Of a stretch of DNA of 64,000 nt, positions 34,034 through 43,727 are shown one piece after another. The position numbers and the translations under genes are program-made. Location of the stretch: assembly GCA_032718865.1 (NCBI GenBank), contig JALUTQ010000045.1:992001-1056000 (forward strand). Direction: 5' to 3'. The notes under the pieces were generated by a model. It searched no databases. It was not told the DNA's origin and was given only the letters and a program-made list of their open reading frames with translations. The stretch is from Tilletia caries (Eukaryota > Basidiomycota > Exobasidiomycetes > Tilletiales > Tilletiaceae). How positions within the stretch are numbered: position 1 is the first letter of the stretch; each line of letters starts with the position of its first letter.

Positions 34034-35300
34034 GCCTGTAGGTTCAGGGATTTACAACCTATTTTAGCGTAGAAGACCACCAGACGAGTCTCAACTCACC
34101 CGTGTTTGGAGTATCATTGACGCAACGACACTTCAAGTCACGTGCTCAGTCCTGAGTCTTGCTTGACCTTACAGATGCTCGGGCCCAAACGCGGCAGGAT
34201 CACCGCGGGCATAGGCCCATTGATGATTGAAGAGCGCTTGCCTGATATACTCTCCTCGCGGAGTTGCAGGGCGGAGGGTGGCACACTCATTGTGTGGCCA
34301 CGCTCCCAGCGTCAGCATCCTCCACGAGCCGAGGCAGGTTACCAGACGACCGCCACTCATCCAGATCGCCTCCAGAAAAGGGGAGCGGATTAGGATTGAG
34401 ACTTTGAAACTTTTTAGCGTCAAAACCAGTTTCAATTTAAAGGGATTGGGATCTTACACCAGCTTGTCAGGCTTATCTCTCAATGACAAGGCTGTTGGAC
34501 CCACCACCATCTCTCGGGAATATGAGCTGGCAGACGTGAGAATGGCCTCTCGGCAGTAGCGAGAAGTTTGTGATTACTGGGTCTCTCTCTGGACGTCGAT
34601 CTTCTCTTTCGCCATGTATCTCTTCTTTGAACGCTCCCCTTTGGCACCCGAGGCCAACGCTCCTCCCGTGCGCCCAGCTTCACTACGGCACTGCCTGTTT
34701 GGTGGTGGAGGTGGACTGGTGGAGCGTGCAGTTGTCGGTCGCTTACCACGCTCTCAGTGGATTTTTTGGCGACGTGAAATACACTTTCTTCCTTCCTTCC
34801 TTCCCCCAATAACATAGTTGTTGTATAGCTGTTGTTCCAAACAATCCTAACCCCCTTGCTCCTGCTATCGTGCGAGTGCGAGTGTGCGACCATGCCGATG
34901 CGTATAGACTGCTGTAAGAACTAAGAACAAAAGAACTTTGTAGTCACACATCTAACGACTAAAGTTGCTCTGCAAACTGCAATCTGCATCCGTGTCCCGT
35001 GATGAGTAATGATGAACAAGAAAGAATCACCTTTCACTCAACCCTCAACAGACAACATTCAACAACAGTCAACACTTAAAACAGAGTCACTGATATTGGC
35101 GCAGTGGCCTGTGGGCTGTGGCGCTGCAAGGCACTACTGAGTACTGAAGCCTTCATCATCTCCGCCTTTCTGATGACTCCAAGACCCGAGCGATTGCGCC
35201 GCGACACATTGCGTAAGATCATCTCTCTTACCTTTCTCATCTTGCGGATGCTACTACTTTGAAGATCGAGGTGATTGCGACGCGACAGATTATGAAAGAT
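34034..35300. other. Non-coding MULE interior upstream of the transposase gene
   Basis: No recognisable gene. Near 35190-35300 two imperfect direct copies of a GATTGCGNCGCGACA...AAAGATC block may be promoter elements of the downstream gene. Confidence 0.4.
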
Positions 35301-35324
35301 CCACCTTCCTCCCCCTCTGAACTC

Positions 35325-35334
35325 TTATATATCT
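35325..35334 (+). promoter_or_regulatory. TATA-like box of the Ulp1-MULE gene
   Basis: CTTATATATCT lies about 80 bp upstream of ATG 35410. That ATG sits in a strong start context (GCCGCCATGG). Confidence 0.5.
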
Positions 35335-35409
35335 TGATACCTATTGCAATGGAGAGTTTCAGTCATTCAGATCCGTCATCACAGTAGACACCAAGTCCCA
35401 GTGGCCGCC

Positions 35410-38400
35410 ATGGTTCCGCTGTACAGTCGCGCGTGGTTCGAAACCATCTCAGTGCGCAACTTCGCCCAGACTCAATTTCCGGATGCTACGGACATTCAAC
35501 CCAGTAGTACTCGCTGGCTCAAGACCGCCGCAGGCATTGAAGATGCCTTCCTTCCAACGGAACTCGTCCCGAGACGAGAGGATCTACAGAGCCTCTACGA
35601 GCAATCCAAGAAGGAACGGGACGCAGGCAACATCTTCGTCTCATTCCGCTTATCAACACAACCCAGAGTGACGCGTGTTTGGTCGTTGACGAAGGTCAGT
35701 TGTCTGAAGTGCTTGATCCCGTTAGCTGCGTCATGCGTGGAACAATTGTGTTGATTTCGTTTCGATGACGTCTTAACACGTGGGCCTCGGCCCTTGGCAC
35801 TTTGGCAGGTTCGAATCGGGAACGAGTACGCCTCGCACGCACGTCGCATTGAGAATGCCCGCAAAGTTGTGGCCCATCTCGACGTGCGCGCATCTCGTGG
35901 TCGGCTGGCCGACGCCATGGATACCATCAACCACCAGTCGATGTTTTCTGAGCGCGGTGAAGCGTTTACCGCAGTTTCGTATCCAGACTTTGAGGTACTC
36001 CGCCCTTTTCAACAGCTCAGCGATACCATCATCGACTTTTATCTCTTCCAGGTTCGCAAACTCTTCCTAGCAGACACGATCATCCTCAGCGCAGGTTTCA
36101 ACAGAGATTTGGAACTGGCCTTCCAGAAAGGAGGGGCGGTCCCTGCAGAGCGTACACGACTGGATCGAATCGGTACTGCGCGTTTTGTGGGTTGGGTCCA
36201 TTATGAGCCAATGCATTGGACAACTGTCCTCGTCGACCGCTCAAAACACGCTCTCTTTTACGGCTGCTCAATGGGCGGCAAGATTGGCAAGGTAGCCAAA
36301 ACACACATCGACTGGTTGTTTGACCAGGACGGAACACCTCTGCAGCTCGACTCTCTTCATACAGACATCCAGTACGACGGCGTCTCGTGCGGTCTGGTTG
36401 CTATCAGTATGCTGATTCATGGCCTGCTGGATATCACTCACACAGTCAACACCGAAGCGCGATGGACATACCCCACAACGGAACAGTATCGGGATCAGAT
36501 TTTCGATGAGTGCATCTTGTCATTCCACGTACTCCCCGAAGTAAGCCAAGAAGGGTCATGGCGTAGGCCGTAACCATTCTTAGAGATTCCAGTATTGACC
36601 CTCTTGCCTCTCCCTTTTTGTTTCAACCTTGTGATGCACAGTCCGTCAACTCTCCCATCAAAAACGACGAAATTGTGGTCTGCTCGCCCTCAAATCTGAC
36701 CTCTCAGCAGCAGACCAACACCCTCAGAGATGTCTCCCCGACTGGACCAGTGAGTCTCTCCTTGACCCCGCTGCGCGAGCTAAGAGGGTTGACCCATCCT
36801 CTCTGCCTCTTGTTGTTGGTTGGCCCGTCTATGGCCGGAGCAGACGAGGACCGCTCCCAAACAGGCCTTCGTCTCGTCGCCTACCACGTCCGACGAAACG
36901 GAATTTGACAAGACCAACCTCGCCCCTTCTCCTGCTGTGTCCGTTGACAGCCTGCCAGGATTGTCGCAGCTTGGGGATTGGTACAAGAACACCAATGTGC
37001 CGATAAATAAAACCAGCATCGTGAGCAATGATAGTGTGCCGGGAGTTGAGGTCTCAGGATGAAGGCGAGTTTAACAAACATCAGCTGACGTCTTTTCATT
37101 CGCACTTCGCAGAGCGACGACAATCAATCGTTACGATCAACGTTTCTCTTTGAAGAGGACGACCGCTTCACCACCATAAGCACCAGCGACGAGCCTTCCT
37201 CTGAGTTCTCTTCCTCGCCCGGCTCTTCGGAGTCAGGCCTGATCTCCTCTTTGCCTTCCAGCTTGACCCGCTTGGCATCTCGCGAGCTCGACGATCTTGA
37301 AGCGGCCATCGCTTTGTGCTGTGCCGCAGCGACTCGAGACGGCTTTGTCCTGCACCGAGACTCATCCCAGATGGGCGTTGTGGAAGGAGAGACGGTTATG
37401 ATTTGGAAACGATTGCGTTGCAAGAATTGGAACTCTGCGGTGGCTGAGACTAGGAAGTCAAAGACGATCGACCCGGCCAACACTCGTCGAACTAAGACTG
37501 CGCCTAAAAAATGTCCTGCCATGATCAACCTTCGCCTCGTAGGAAAAGGTCCCGAATGGCACATCACCAAGGTCGACTGGACGCACAACCACGACCCAGA
37601 CCCTCTCCTCCAGTCGCAGTCCAAGCCTCACCATCCCACACAGGTCGAGAAGGATCTGATCCGCCGATTGGTTTCCGGAAATGCAGGCAACATCAGCAGA
37701 TCCCAAGCTCTACAATGTGTGCGGGTGATCGTTCCTGACACCAAGCTTGAGCTCCAGCAGGTCTCCAACATTATCAATACGGCAAAAACGATCGACAGGT
37801 CGAGTATGCGAAGAAGGGAGGCGATGCGGCGTCGTTGTTGGTCTGGCTCGCCGCTCAGAAGGACAAGGATCAGGGCTTCAGGTATGCGTGCCAGGTTCAC
37901 AAGGAAACAGAAGCCTTACGACGCTTGTTTGTTTGCAGTGCAGAAATGGTCAATGCCCTTCAACGATTTGGGGACGTGATTATTGCCGACGTAGCACAGG
38001 GACGGAACATCTACCAAATGCCGCTCAACATTTTCTGCGTCGTGGACGGCGCCGGAAGGACGAGGAATGTTGCCTACGTCGTTCAAGATCGCGAAGATAA
38101 AGAGGCGCATCAATGGGCCCTCGAACAGCTCATCATCACTTCAGGTAAGGAAGAGCACGGAGTGCCCCGGAATTTCCGTACTCCGGGGAGGACCTCCGCA
38201 GCAATTCCGGGGCCTCTCAGGGCATTCCGCATTCCGGTTAAATTACTCTTCTTTCGGGCGCAGAGCTCCGTATTCCGGGGAAAGATTCAGATTCATACAT
38301 CTGGAATTCCGGCTTCCGTCAAAAATTTTTGGTTTTGATCAATTTTTCGATTCCGCATTCCGCAGCTCCCGGAATGCGGAATTTCGCCGGATTCCTGGAC

Positions 38401-41304
38401 TCTCCTCCGCAGTCACAAGATCATATGAAAACGAGTCGACCGTTTTCTAAATCGGCTTTGTACTCGTCCATAGTCTACATTGAAGCTTTGCATTGGCCAT
38501 TTGATGCCTCACTCGCATCAATTTGCTTTTTCTTCAAGCCTCATGTGTCCTGTTGAGACCACAAGACTGGGTCTCCTCATATGTGAAACTCGCCGTAGAG
38601 TCTCATTTATAGATGAAACCCCGAATAAGACCCCACATCACGTGATCCCCGGAATCTCCCGGAATCCGGCGGAATTTCGGGAGAATGAGCTTGTCTGGCC
38701 ACAGATTCCGCATTCCGCAAGAAAAGTCACGGCCAAAGCAAAATCCATTCCGCATTCCGGTTGAGCGGTATCAGGAAATTCCGGCTTCCTGCTTAAAAGG
38801 ACTGAATTGACAAAAATGGAAAATTAGCATTCCGGGTTCCGGGTACCGCCGGAACTCTGCCCGGAGTGCCCCGGAATTCCTGCAAACCCATTCCGGGGTC
38901 TACTCCGTGCTCTTCCTTAACTTCAGGCTTTGAGCCGTCGGTGGTGATGTCCGATCAGGACTCTGCCTTTATCAGTGCGGTGCGCAAGGTCTCCCCGACA
39001 TCCCGACACCTGTTGTGCCTATGGCACCTTTGGGAGAACGTCCGCCGTAATTTGCTTTCGAAACTTAGTCAAGAATGGCCAACCCTCTGCAACGTTTTTT
39101 GGTCGGTGTATCGATCCCCCAGCCCGGTCGCCTTCGAACTGCGTTGGAGAAACATGCTTCAACAGTTCCCTAGAGCACACGACTATTTGGAATCAATTCA
39201 ATACCCAAACAGAAGAAGCTGGGCGGCGGCGTGGACACGTACGCAATTTACCGCCAACACACGAACAACCGGTCGGGTCGAGTCCGAAAACGGGGTCAAC
39301 AAGCTTTTCTCCAACCGCAAGACGACCCTTTCCGAACTCTTCCCTCGACTGCTGGAGAGAGCGAGTCAGCAAAGTGATGCCAGCGAAGCCACTCCTGTTG
39401 TGAGTACGAAGCTTGAAGACGTGGTTCAGACGATCAGTTGGTGATGGTAGCTTACTCAGATGTGTGATCCATAGTACTTACAAGGTAACCCAGACGAGAC
39501 AGAGTCATATTTTCAGGACGTCTTGGACATCCTGCGAAAGCACTGCACGATCGGCGCCATAGTGGTATCGATGAAGGCGATGAAGCAGGCGATGTTTTAT
39601 CGTGTCACTCCCGTGGAGGTGAGTGCCAAGCACGAGTTCTGTATCCGTAATTCTCAGATATGCTGCACTGACACTTGTGACTTGACCACAAAGCTTCCTT
39701 CCAAACTTGCCAATGAAGACCCGAAGCCCACCCCGAGCCCAGAACGATGTGTGGAGGTCCCAACGCCAGATATGACCGACGACGACGACGACGAGTCGGT
39801 CATGAGCTGGGACGGGGCCAACAACAGTGACGGCGACGACGGCGACAATGCTGAGGTTCAAAACGAACTCGAACCAGTCCAAGAAAACGAGCAGCAGTAT
39901 GAATTTGACCCTTCTTACCTGGCGGCTATGGTCGAAGCATCTGGGACGACACTGCTACGAGCATACGACATCAGGCGACGAGGAACGCCTGCCTCACGAA
40001 TCCTGCTCGTAGCAGATGACGGTAAGTTCTTCTGCACATGTGCAGAAGGGATTGCAACGGGCATCCCATGCCGGCATATGTGGGCTGCGATCGGCGATGG
40101 CGAGTACTTTCAACTGCAGCAGGTCAACCCAAGGTGCGTCGAGCAGCAGCCGTTATGTTTCTCATTTCTGTAGTTGGCCAGTTGAACGTTCTTTTTATAC
40201 TGATCATCGTGCCTTCTCAGATGGCACCTTGACCGTCTTGCAGCGGTGGATGTGAAGCCCGTACAACTCAAGGTTCCGATTCTCACAGTTCCCTTCCCCA
40301 CAAAAACCATCCCCGTCAGACTCCCCGGCGAACAGGACGACTTCAGGCCAGACTATGCTGCGAAGGGCAAGATCCGCGTTTCTGATTCGTACGGGCGGGC
40401 CGCAGCAGGCGCTCGAAGCATTGCGGTTGTCATTAACACGGAGGAACGAGCCAGGGAAATTGAGCAAATGTTGGCTGATCAAAGGTGAGATGTCAGCTGA
40501 GGTCTCATCATCCATTGACTCGTGACTCCTCGACTGAATCATCCTTTCGGTATCTGCTGTTGGGTTCCTCGAAGAGACAAGTGGGCAAAGGAGGATGCTT
40601 CTCCCGATACGCACGATCTGCCGTCCACAAAAGGCGAGCTCCGACAGAAGAATGATGCAGGGACGAAGCTCGGTCTAGGATCAAGCACCAGGACCAAGAT
40701 TTCTCCCGCCGAATCATTCCGGAGGGTGAGCACGGCTGCCCGCGCGGTAGCAGCCGTGATGACCACAGAGACACGAGCCGAAGAATTTGAGAGGACGTTA
40801 GCTGGGTACAGGTGAGCATGAAGCCCTCATCACTGTCACGAGTCACGACACGCTGAAGGACCGTCCTGACTTTGCCTTCTCACTCTGCGTCTTCATCCGC
40901 TCTTCAGAGACGAGTGGGAGGGTCAAGACGCCCTGCCTCCTGTCCGAGACCCGCATCTCGTTCGGTCTAAGGGTCGTCCTCCTTCCGCACGTAAAAAGGA
41001 TCCCGCCGAGCCGCGTCGAGTCTCAAACGCAGGGAAACGAAGACGGCAAGGACAAAGCAAATATTCTTCCCGTGTTGGTCAGAAGCTGGGCGGCACGACG
41101 TCTGCCGATCAAGTACCGAGCCAACCGTCTACTCAGGCTACTCGGAGCCTCAAACGAGCAAGACCTCATTCTCCTACCTCACGCGCAAGGCCACCAGGTC
41201 AAGGACCGAGCGAGCCGTCTACTCAGGCCACTCACAGCTCCAAACGGGCTCGGCACCACCCGTCTACGCCCTCCAAGGGTCAAAGAGAACAAGGGCATCG
41301 TTGA
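35410..41304 (+). CDS. Ulp1-like protease fused to MULE transposase (FAR1, DDE, SWIM domains), interrupted
   Basis: Exons: 35410-35694, 35809-36540, 36642-36749, 36844-37050, 37113-38145 continuing at 38928-39399 across an inserted element, 39475-39618, 39694-40133, 40221-40484, 40575-40811 and 40908-41304. They total 4319 nt, one base short of 1440 codons. One 1-nt deletion near 37800 explains that. Exon 2 is a C48/Ulp1-like protease: MHWTTVLVD gives the His, QYDGVSCG the Gln and Cys. Next come a FAR1/WRKY-like zinc domain (LRCKNWNS...KKCPAMINL...DWTHNHDP), the MULE core (RFGDVIIADVAQGRN, PSVVMSDQDSAFISAV, LCLWHLWENV) and a SWIM finger (FFCTCAEGIATGIPCRHMW). The tail is basic with KGRPPS. 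Ulp1 enzymes process SUMO-like proteins; a role here is inferred only. Most intron phases are 0, which supports one gene, though the 37051 donor is weak. Confidence 0.8.
38146..38919. mobile_element. TAAGG-ended non-autonomous element inside the MULE transposase
   Basis: Perfect 8-bp target duplication ACTTCAGG (38138-38145 and 38920-38927). Perfect terminal inverted repeats starting TAAGGAAGAGCACGGAGT. The interior is dense in CCGGAAT, TTCCGCATTCCGG and CCGGAATTCC words, a variant of the CGGAGTACGG lattice in the other TAAGG elements. No coding frame. Excising it and one duplication copy restores the MULE reading frame at the catalytic segment. Confidence 0.9.
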
Positions 41305-41495
41305 GCGGAAAAGAAGTTGGCGCTTGACGGAGGGTTGCGGGTGACTTGGCACTCAGGATCGTGTTGTAGCCAATAACATATCTCAATTATCATCACTCAT
41401 TCTCCCAATTGGGCAAATGGCGCCTGGCAGTGTCTCCACTGAGGGTTGGAAGCACCCGGGATCTCGGTCGGGCATAGACTGTCCTTGAGCACAAG
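41305..41495. other. 3' flank of the Ulp1-MULE gene
   Basis: Short gap between the transposase stop and the converging MurA-like fragment. No clear feature. Confidence 0.4.
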
Positions 41496-41496
41496 C

Positions 41497-42870
41497 TAGA
41501 AACCTTTAACATCCACGTCGTCCCCAGTCGGCCAGTCTCCTATGCGAGAAACTTTGAATTTCGTTCGACCGCCTGCCTTGGGCAGGATGAAAGAGCACGA
41601 AAAAGCGCCGAAGATACGCTCCGTGATGATCGGGGGTGGGTCGTGGTCGTGGTGCTGGTCGGGCGGCTCCTTCTTGACGTCGGCCTTCGTGACGCTGACC
41701 ACATTCTCCGCCTGCGTTGACTTGGCGGCCATCTTCTTGCCGGGCTGGGCCTTCTTGCTGGCGTCGTCGGCACCTATAGTCTTGGTGTACTTCCTCGCGC
41801 CTGCGAGTTGGCGGTGATCGAGTAGTGCTCGCTGTGCTCGTAGATGTCCTGAGAAACGAAGGAAGAGGGTCAGCTCCGTGAAAGAGGGAGAGAGGGAAGA
41901 TACAGACCGATCAAGGTACTCACGCTGGGAGGGCCATGGAACAGTTTGCTGGCATTCATTCAGTTGCTTTGGCGAATCGAGACGGCGGTGTTCTTGGTCC
42001 CGTCCGAGTCCTCTCAGTCCTGAAGAAGGAGGGCAAGGCATGCGAAGGGGCGGAAGAAGGCATCGGTGAAGACGGACATGATGCTGAGCTGGCTGTAGTT
42101 GGGAGTGCTTGGAATGGGAGTGCTTGGAATGGGAGTGCTTGGAATGGGAGTGCTTGGTGTATTTGAAGAGTGGTTAGTCGGGATACTCGAGTGCTGATGT
42201 TGCGCTGCTGAGGGAAAGAAACATCAGCGAGCGATGGGCGACCTGCCCTCTTTATATCTTGCCTGCGCAAAGGGAAAGTGTAAGTCATTCTGGTGATGAG
42301 AGGACTTAGGCACAACAGGGAGGAGAACTCGAAAGCAGATGGAAGGTTTCACGGTAACGAGATGAGGCTCATGGCATTCGATCCCTCAGGGTCATAGTAC
42401 CAATGCCCTCGATCTGTACACCAAGGTCCTGCAGGAAGAAGCACATATCCTGAACCGTATACTTGGGACTGGTATTGTGGATGATGGACACGCCTTCGTA
42501 GCGGGCGGCGAGGAGCAGGGTGTTCTCGGTGACGGTCGTGAGTACAATCGTCCGCTCCGGGCTGATGTTCTTGGCCGCTTGGGCAGATCCGAGCGACTTT
42601 GCGATAATCGAGCTGTAGCAGAAGAAATCGGATCGATGGATTTATGTCAGCGTCCAGTGAGCTGCGTGTGGGCAGCCGGCGTGTATGCACATAAGCTATA
42701 ATCAGTACTCACACTCGTCAGCCTAGGGTGCGCCATAATGAGTTGAGGATCACTGTTGCGGGAGACGAGGAGCAGGAAATAGTCATCAATAACTTTGTGG
42801 AGTCTGCAGACTTGGAAGGTGTAATCATGGCACGTACGAGCACTGAGATCACGACCATATGCGCTTCGTC
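41497..42870 (-). pseudogene. MurA-like (UDP-GlcNAc 1-carboxyvinyltransferase family) gene fragment captured in the MULE
   Basis: On the minus strand an exon reads YFLLLVSRNSDPQLIMAHPRL. After an intron, exon 42612-42369 reads IIAKSLGSAQAAKNI, TIVLTTVTENTLLLAARY, SIIHNTSPKYTVQDMCFFLQ and DLGVQIEGIGTMTLRDR before a stop. The last blocks match the repeated inside-out alpha/beta fold of MurA/EPSP-synthase family proteins, which fungi also carry as MurA-like genes. Splice phase between the two exons does not agree, so there is at least one lesion. A downstream frame (41497-41870, with KYTKTIGADDASKK) might be its 3' part or unrelated. Retained introns imply capture from genomic DNA. Catalytic Cys not seen. 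Confidence 0.55.
42105..42165 (+). repeat. 15-bp tandem repeat (GGGAGTGCTTGGAAT)n
   Basis: Four copies of a 15-mer in non-coding MULE DNA. Confidence 0.9.
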
Positions 42871-43718
42871 TTCGCCATCGAGCGCGCGCTCATGGTCGCG
42901 CGTGCTTGAGGAAGGATGTAGACGCTGTGAAGTGGGCAAGGGAACAAATACAATTATGCATCAGCGAGAGGCTCCGCCAAGTACGCTGCAGCTGAATGTG
43001 GGTCTGGGTGTGCGATACTCACGTCTCACGCCGAGAAAATGGAAGCTGAGCGTAGTCGGCAGCCCGCAGCGAAGAGCGCGGGCAGAGTCCAGGGTCCGCG
43101 TCGTCCATGAAGCGGGGCGCCGTCTCGACGAGCAAGCCTCGACGTGATGTGGACCTGAGAATGGATGAGAAATGGTGTGGAGTCAGTTGCGGAGGGGTGA
43201 AAGATGGTGGCGCAGACGAGTGCGCATGGTCAGCTTACGGTGGGAGAGAAGGAAGCCCGCAATGGACGCACCGTAGCCGGGTAGCCGCGACAAGCAACAG
43301 TCCTTTGACCGAGGATGCGAGCAGCGAGGCGGGACCACGGGAAGACTAACAGAACAAGAAAAGGATACATGAGCGACGTGCAAGGAGCAGGGTATGACAT
43401 GGCGCTGTACTTACAGGACGCTGGCAACGAGGTCGCTTTGCTGTATGTATGTGAAGCCGGTGAGATCGATAGAAGTTGGATAGACGGAAGATAGTCCAGA
43501 TATGGACAGAGGGTCCGAGCGGAAGTAGTGTGCCCGGAAGACGGACAGGCGTTCCGGAAAACAAGGAAGGTAAACGGAGATGAGAGTTGGAAGTAACTGT
43601 ATTTTGACGCTAAGAAAAACTTCGGCATCATGCGGTTCGTAGAATTTTACCGCGCTTTTTCATGGGGGCGCGGTTCTGTTATGGCACCGCGCCCGGGGCG
43701 CGGTAAATAGAATTGTCC
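42871..43718. other. Right terminal region of the MULE
   Basis: No convincing complete gene; some frames near 42900-43140 may be further 5' exons of the MurA-like fragment. From about 43640 the terminal ACCGCGC motif recurs in both orientations, ending in the right inverted repeat at 43718. Confidence 0.45.
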
Positions 43719-43727
43719 ATCTCGGGA

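Larger units (their letters stand above)
28015..43718 (+). mobile_element. 15.7-kb Mutator-like element (MULE) with Ulp1-transposase gene
   Basis: Perfect 9-bp direct repeats ATCTCGGGA flank it (28006-28014 and 43719-43727). Terminal inverted repeats of 24 bp with one mismatch start GGACWATTCTATTTACCGCG. Both features are diagnostic of MULEs. It sits in the protease-integrase junction of the copia ORF. Inside, left to right: GC-rich subterminal repeats, a tRNA-derived SINE-like unit, a satellite-like run, a deleted copia copy, the Ulp1-MULE transposase gene, and a minus-strand MurA-like gene fragment. The right terminus carries extra inverted copies of the ACCGCGCCCC motif (43640-43710). Confidence 0.92.

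Noticed and set aside
36618..37062. Ulp1 and MULE parts as two adjacent genes
   Set aside because: Linker exons between them join in phase with consistent splice sites and no stop, so a single gene is favoured, though the donor at 37051 is weak.
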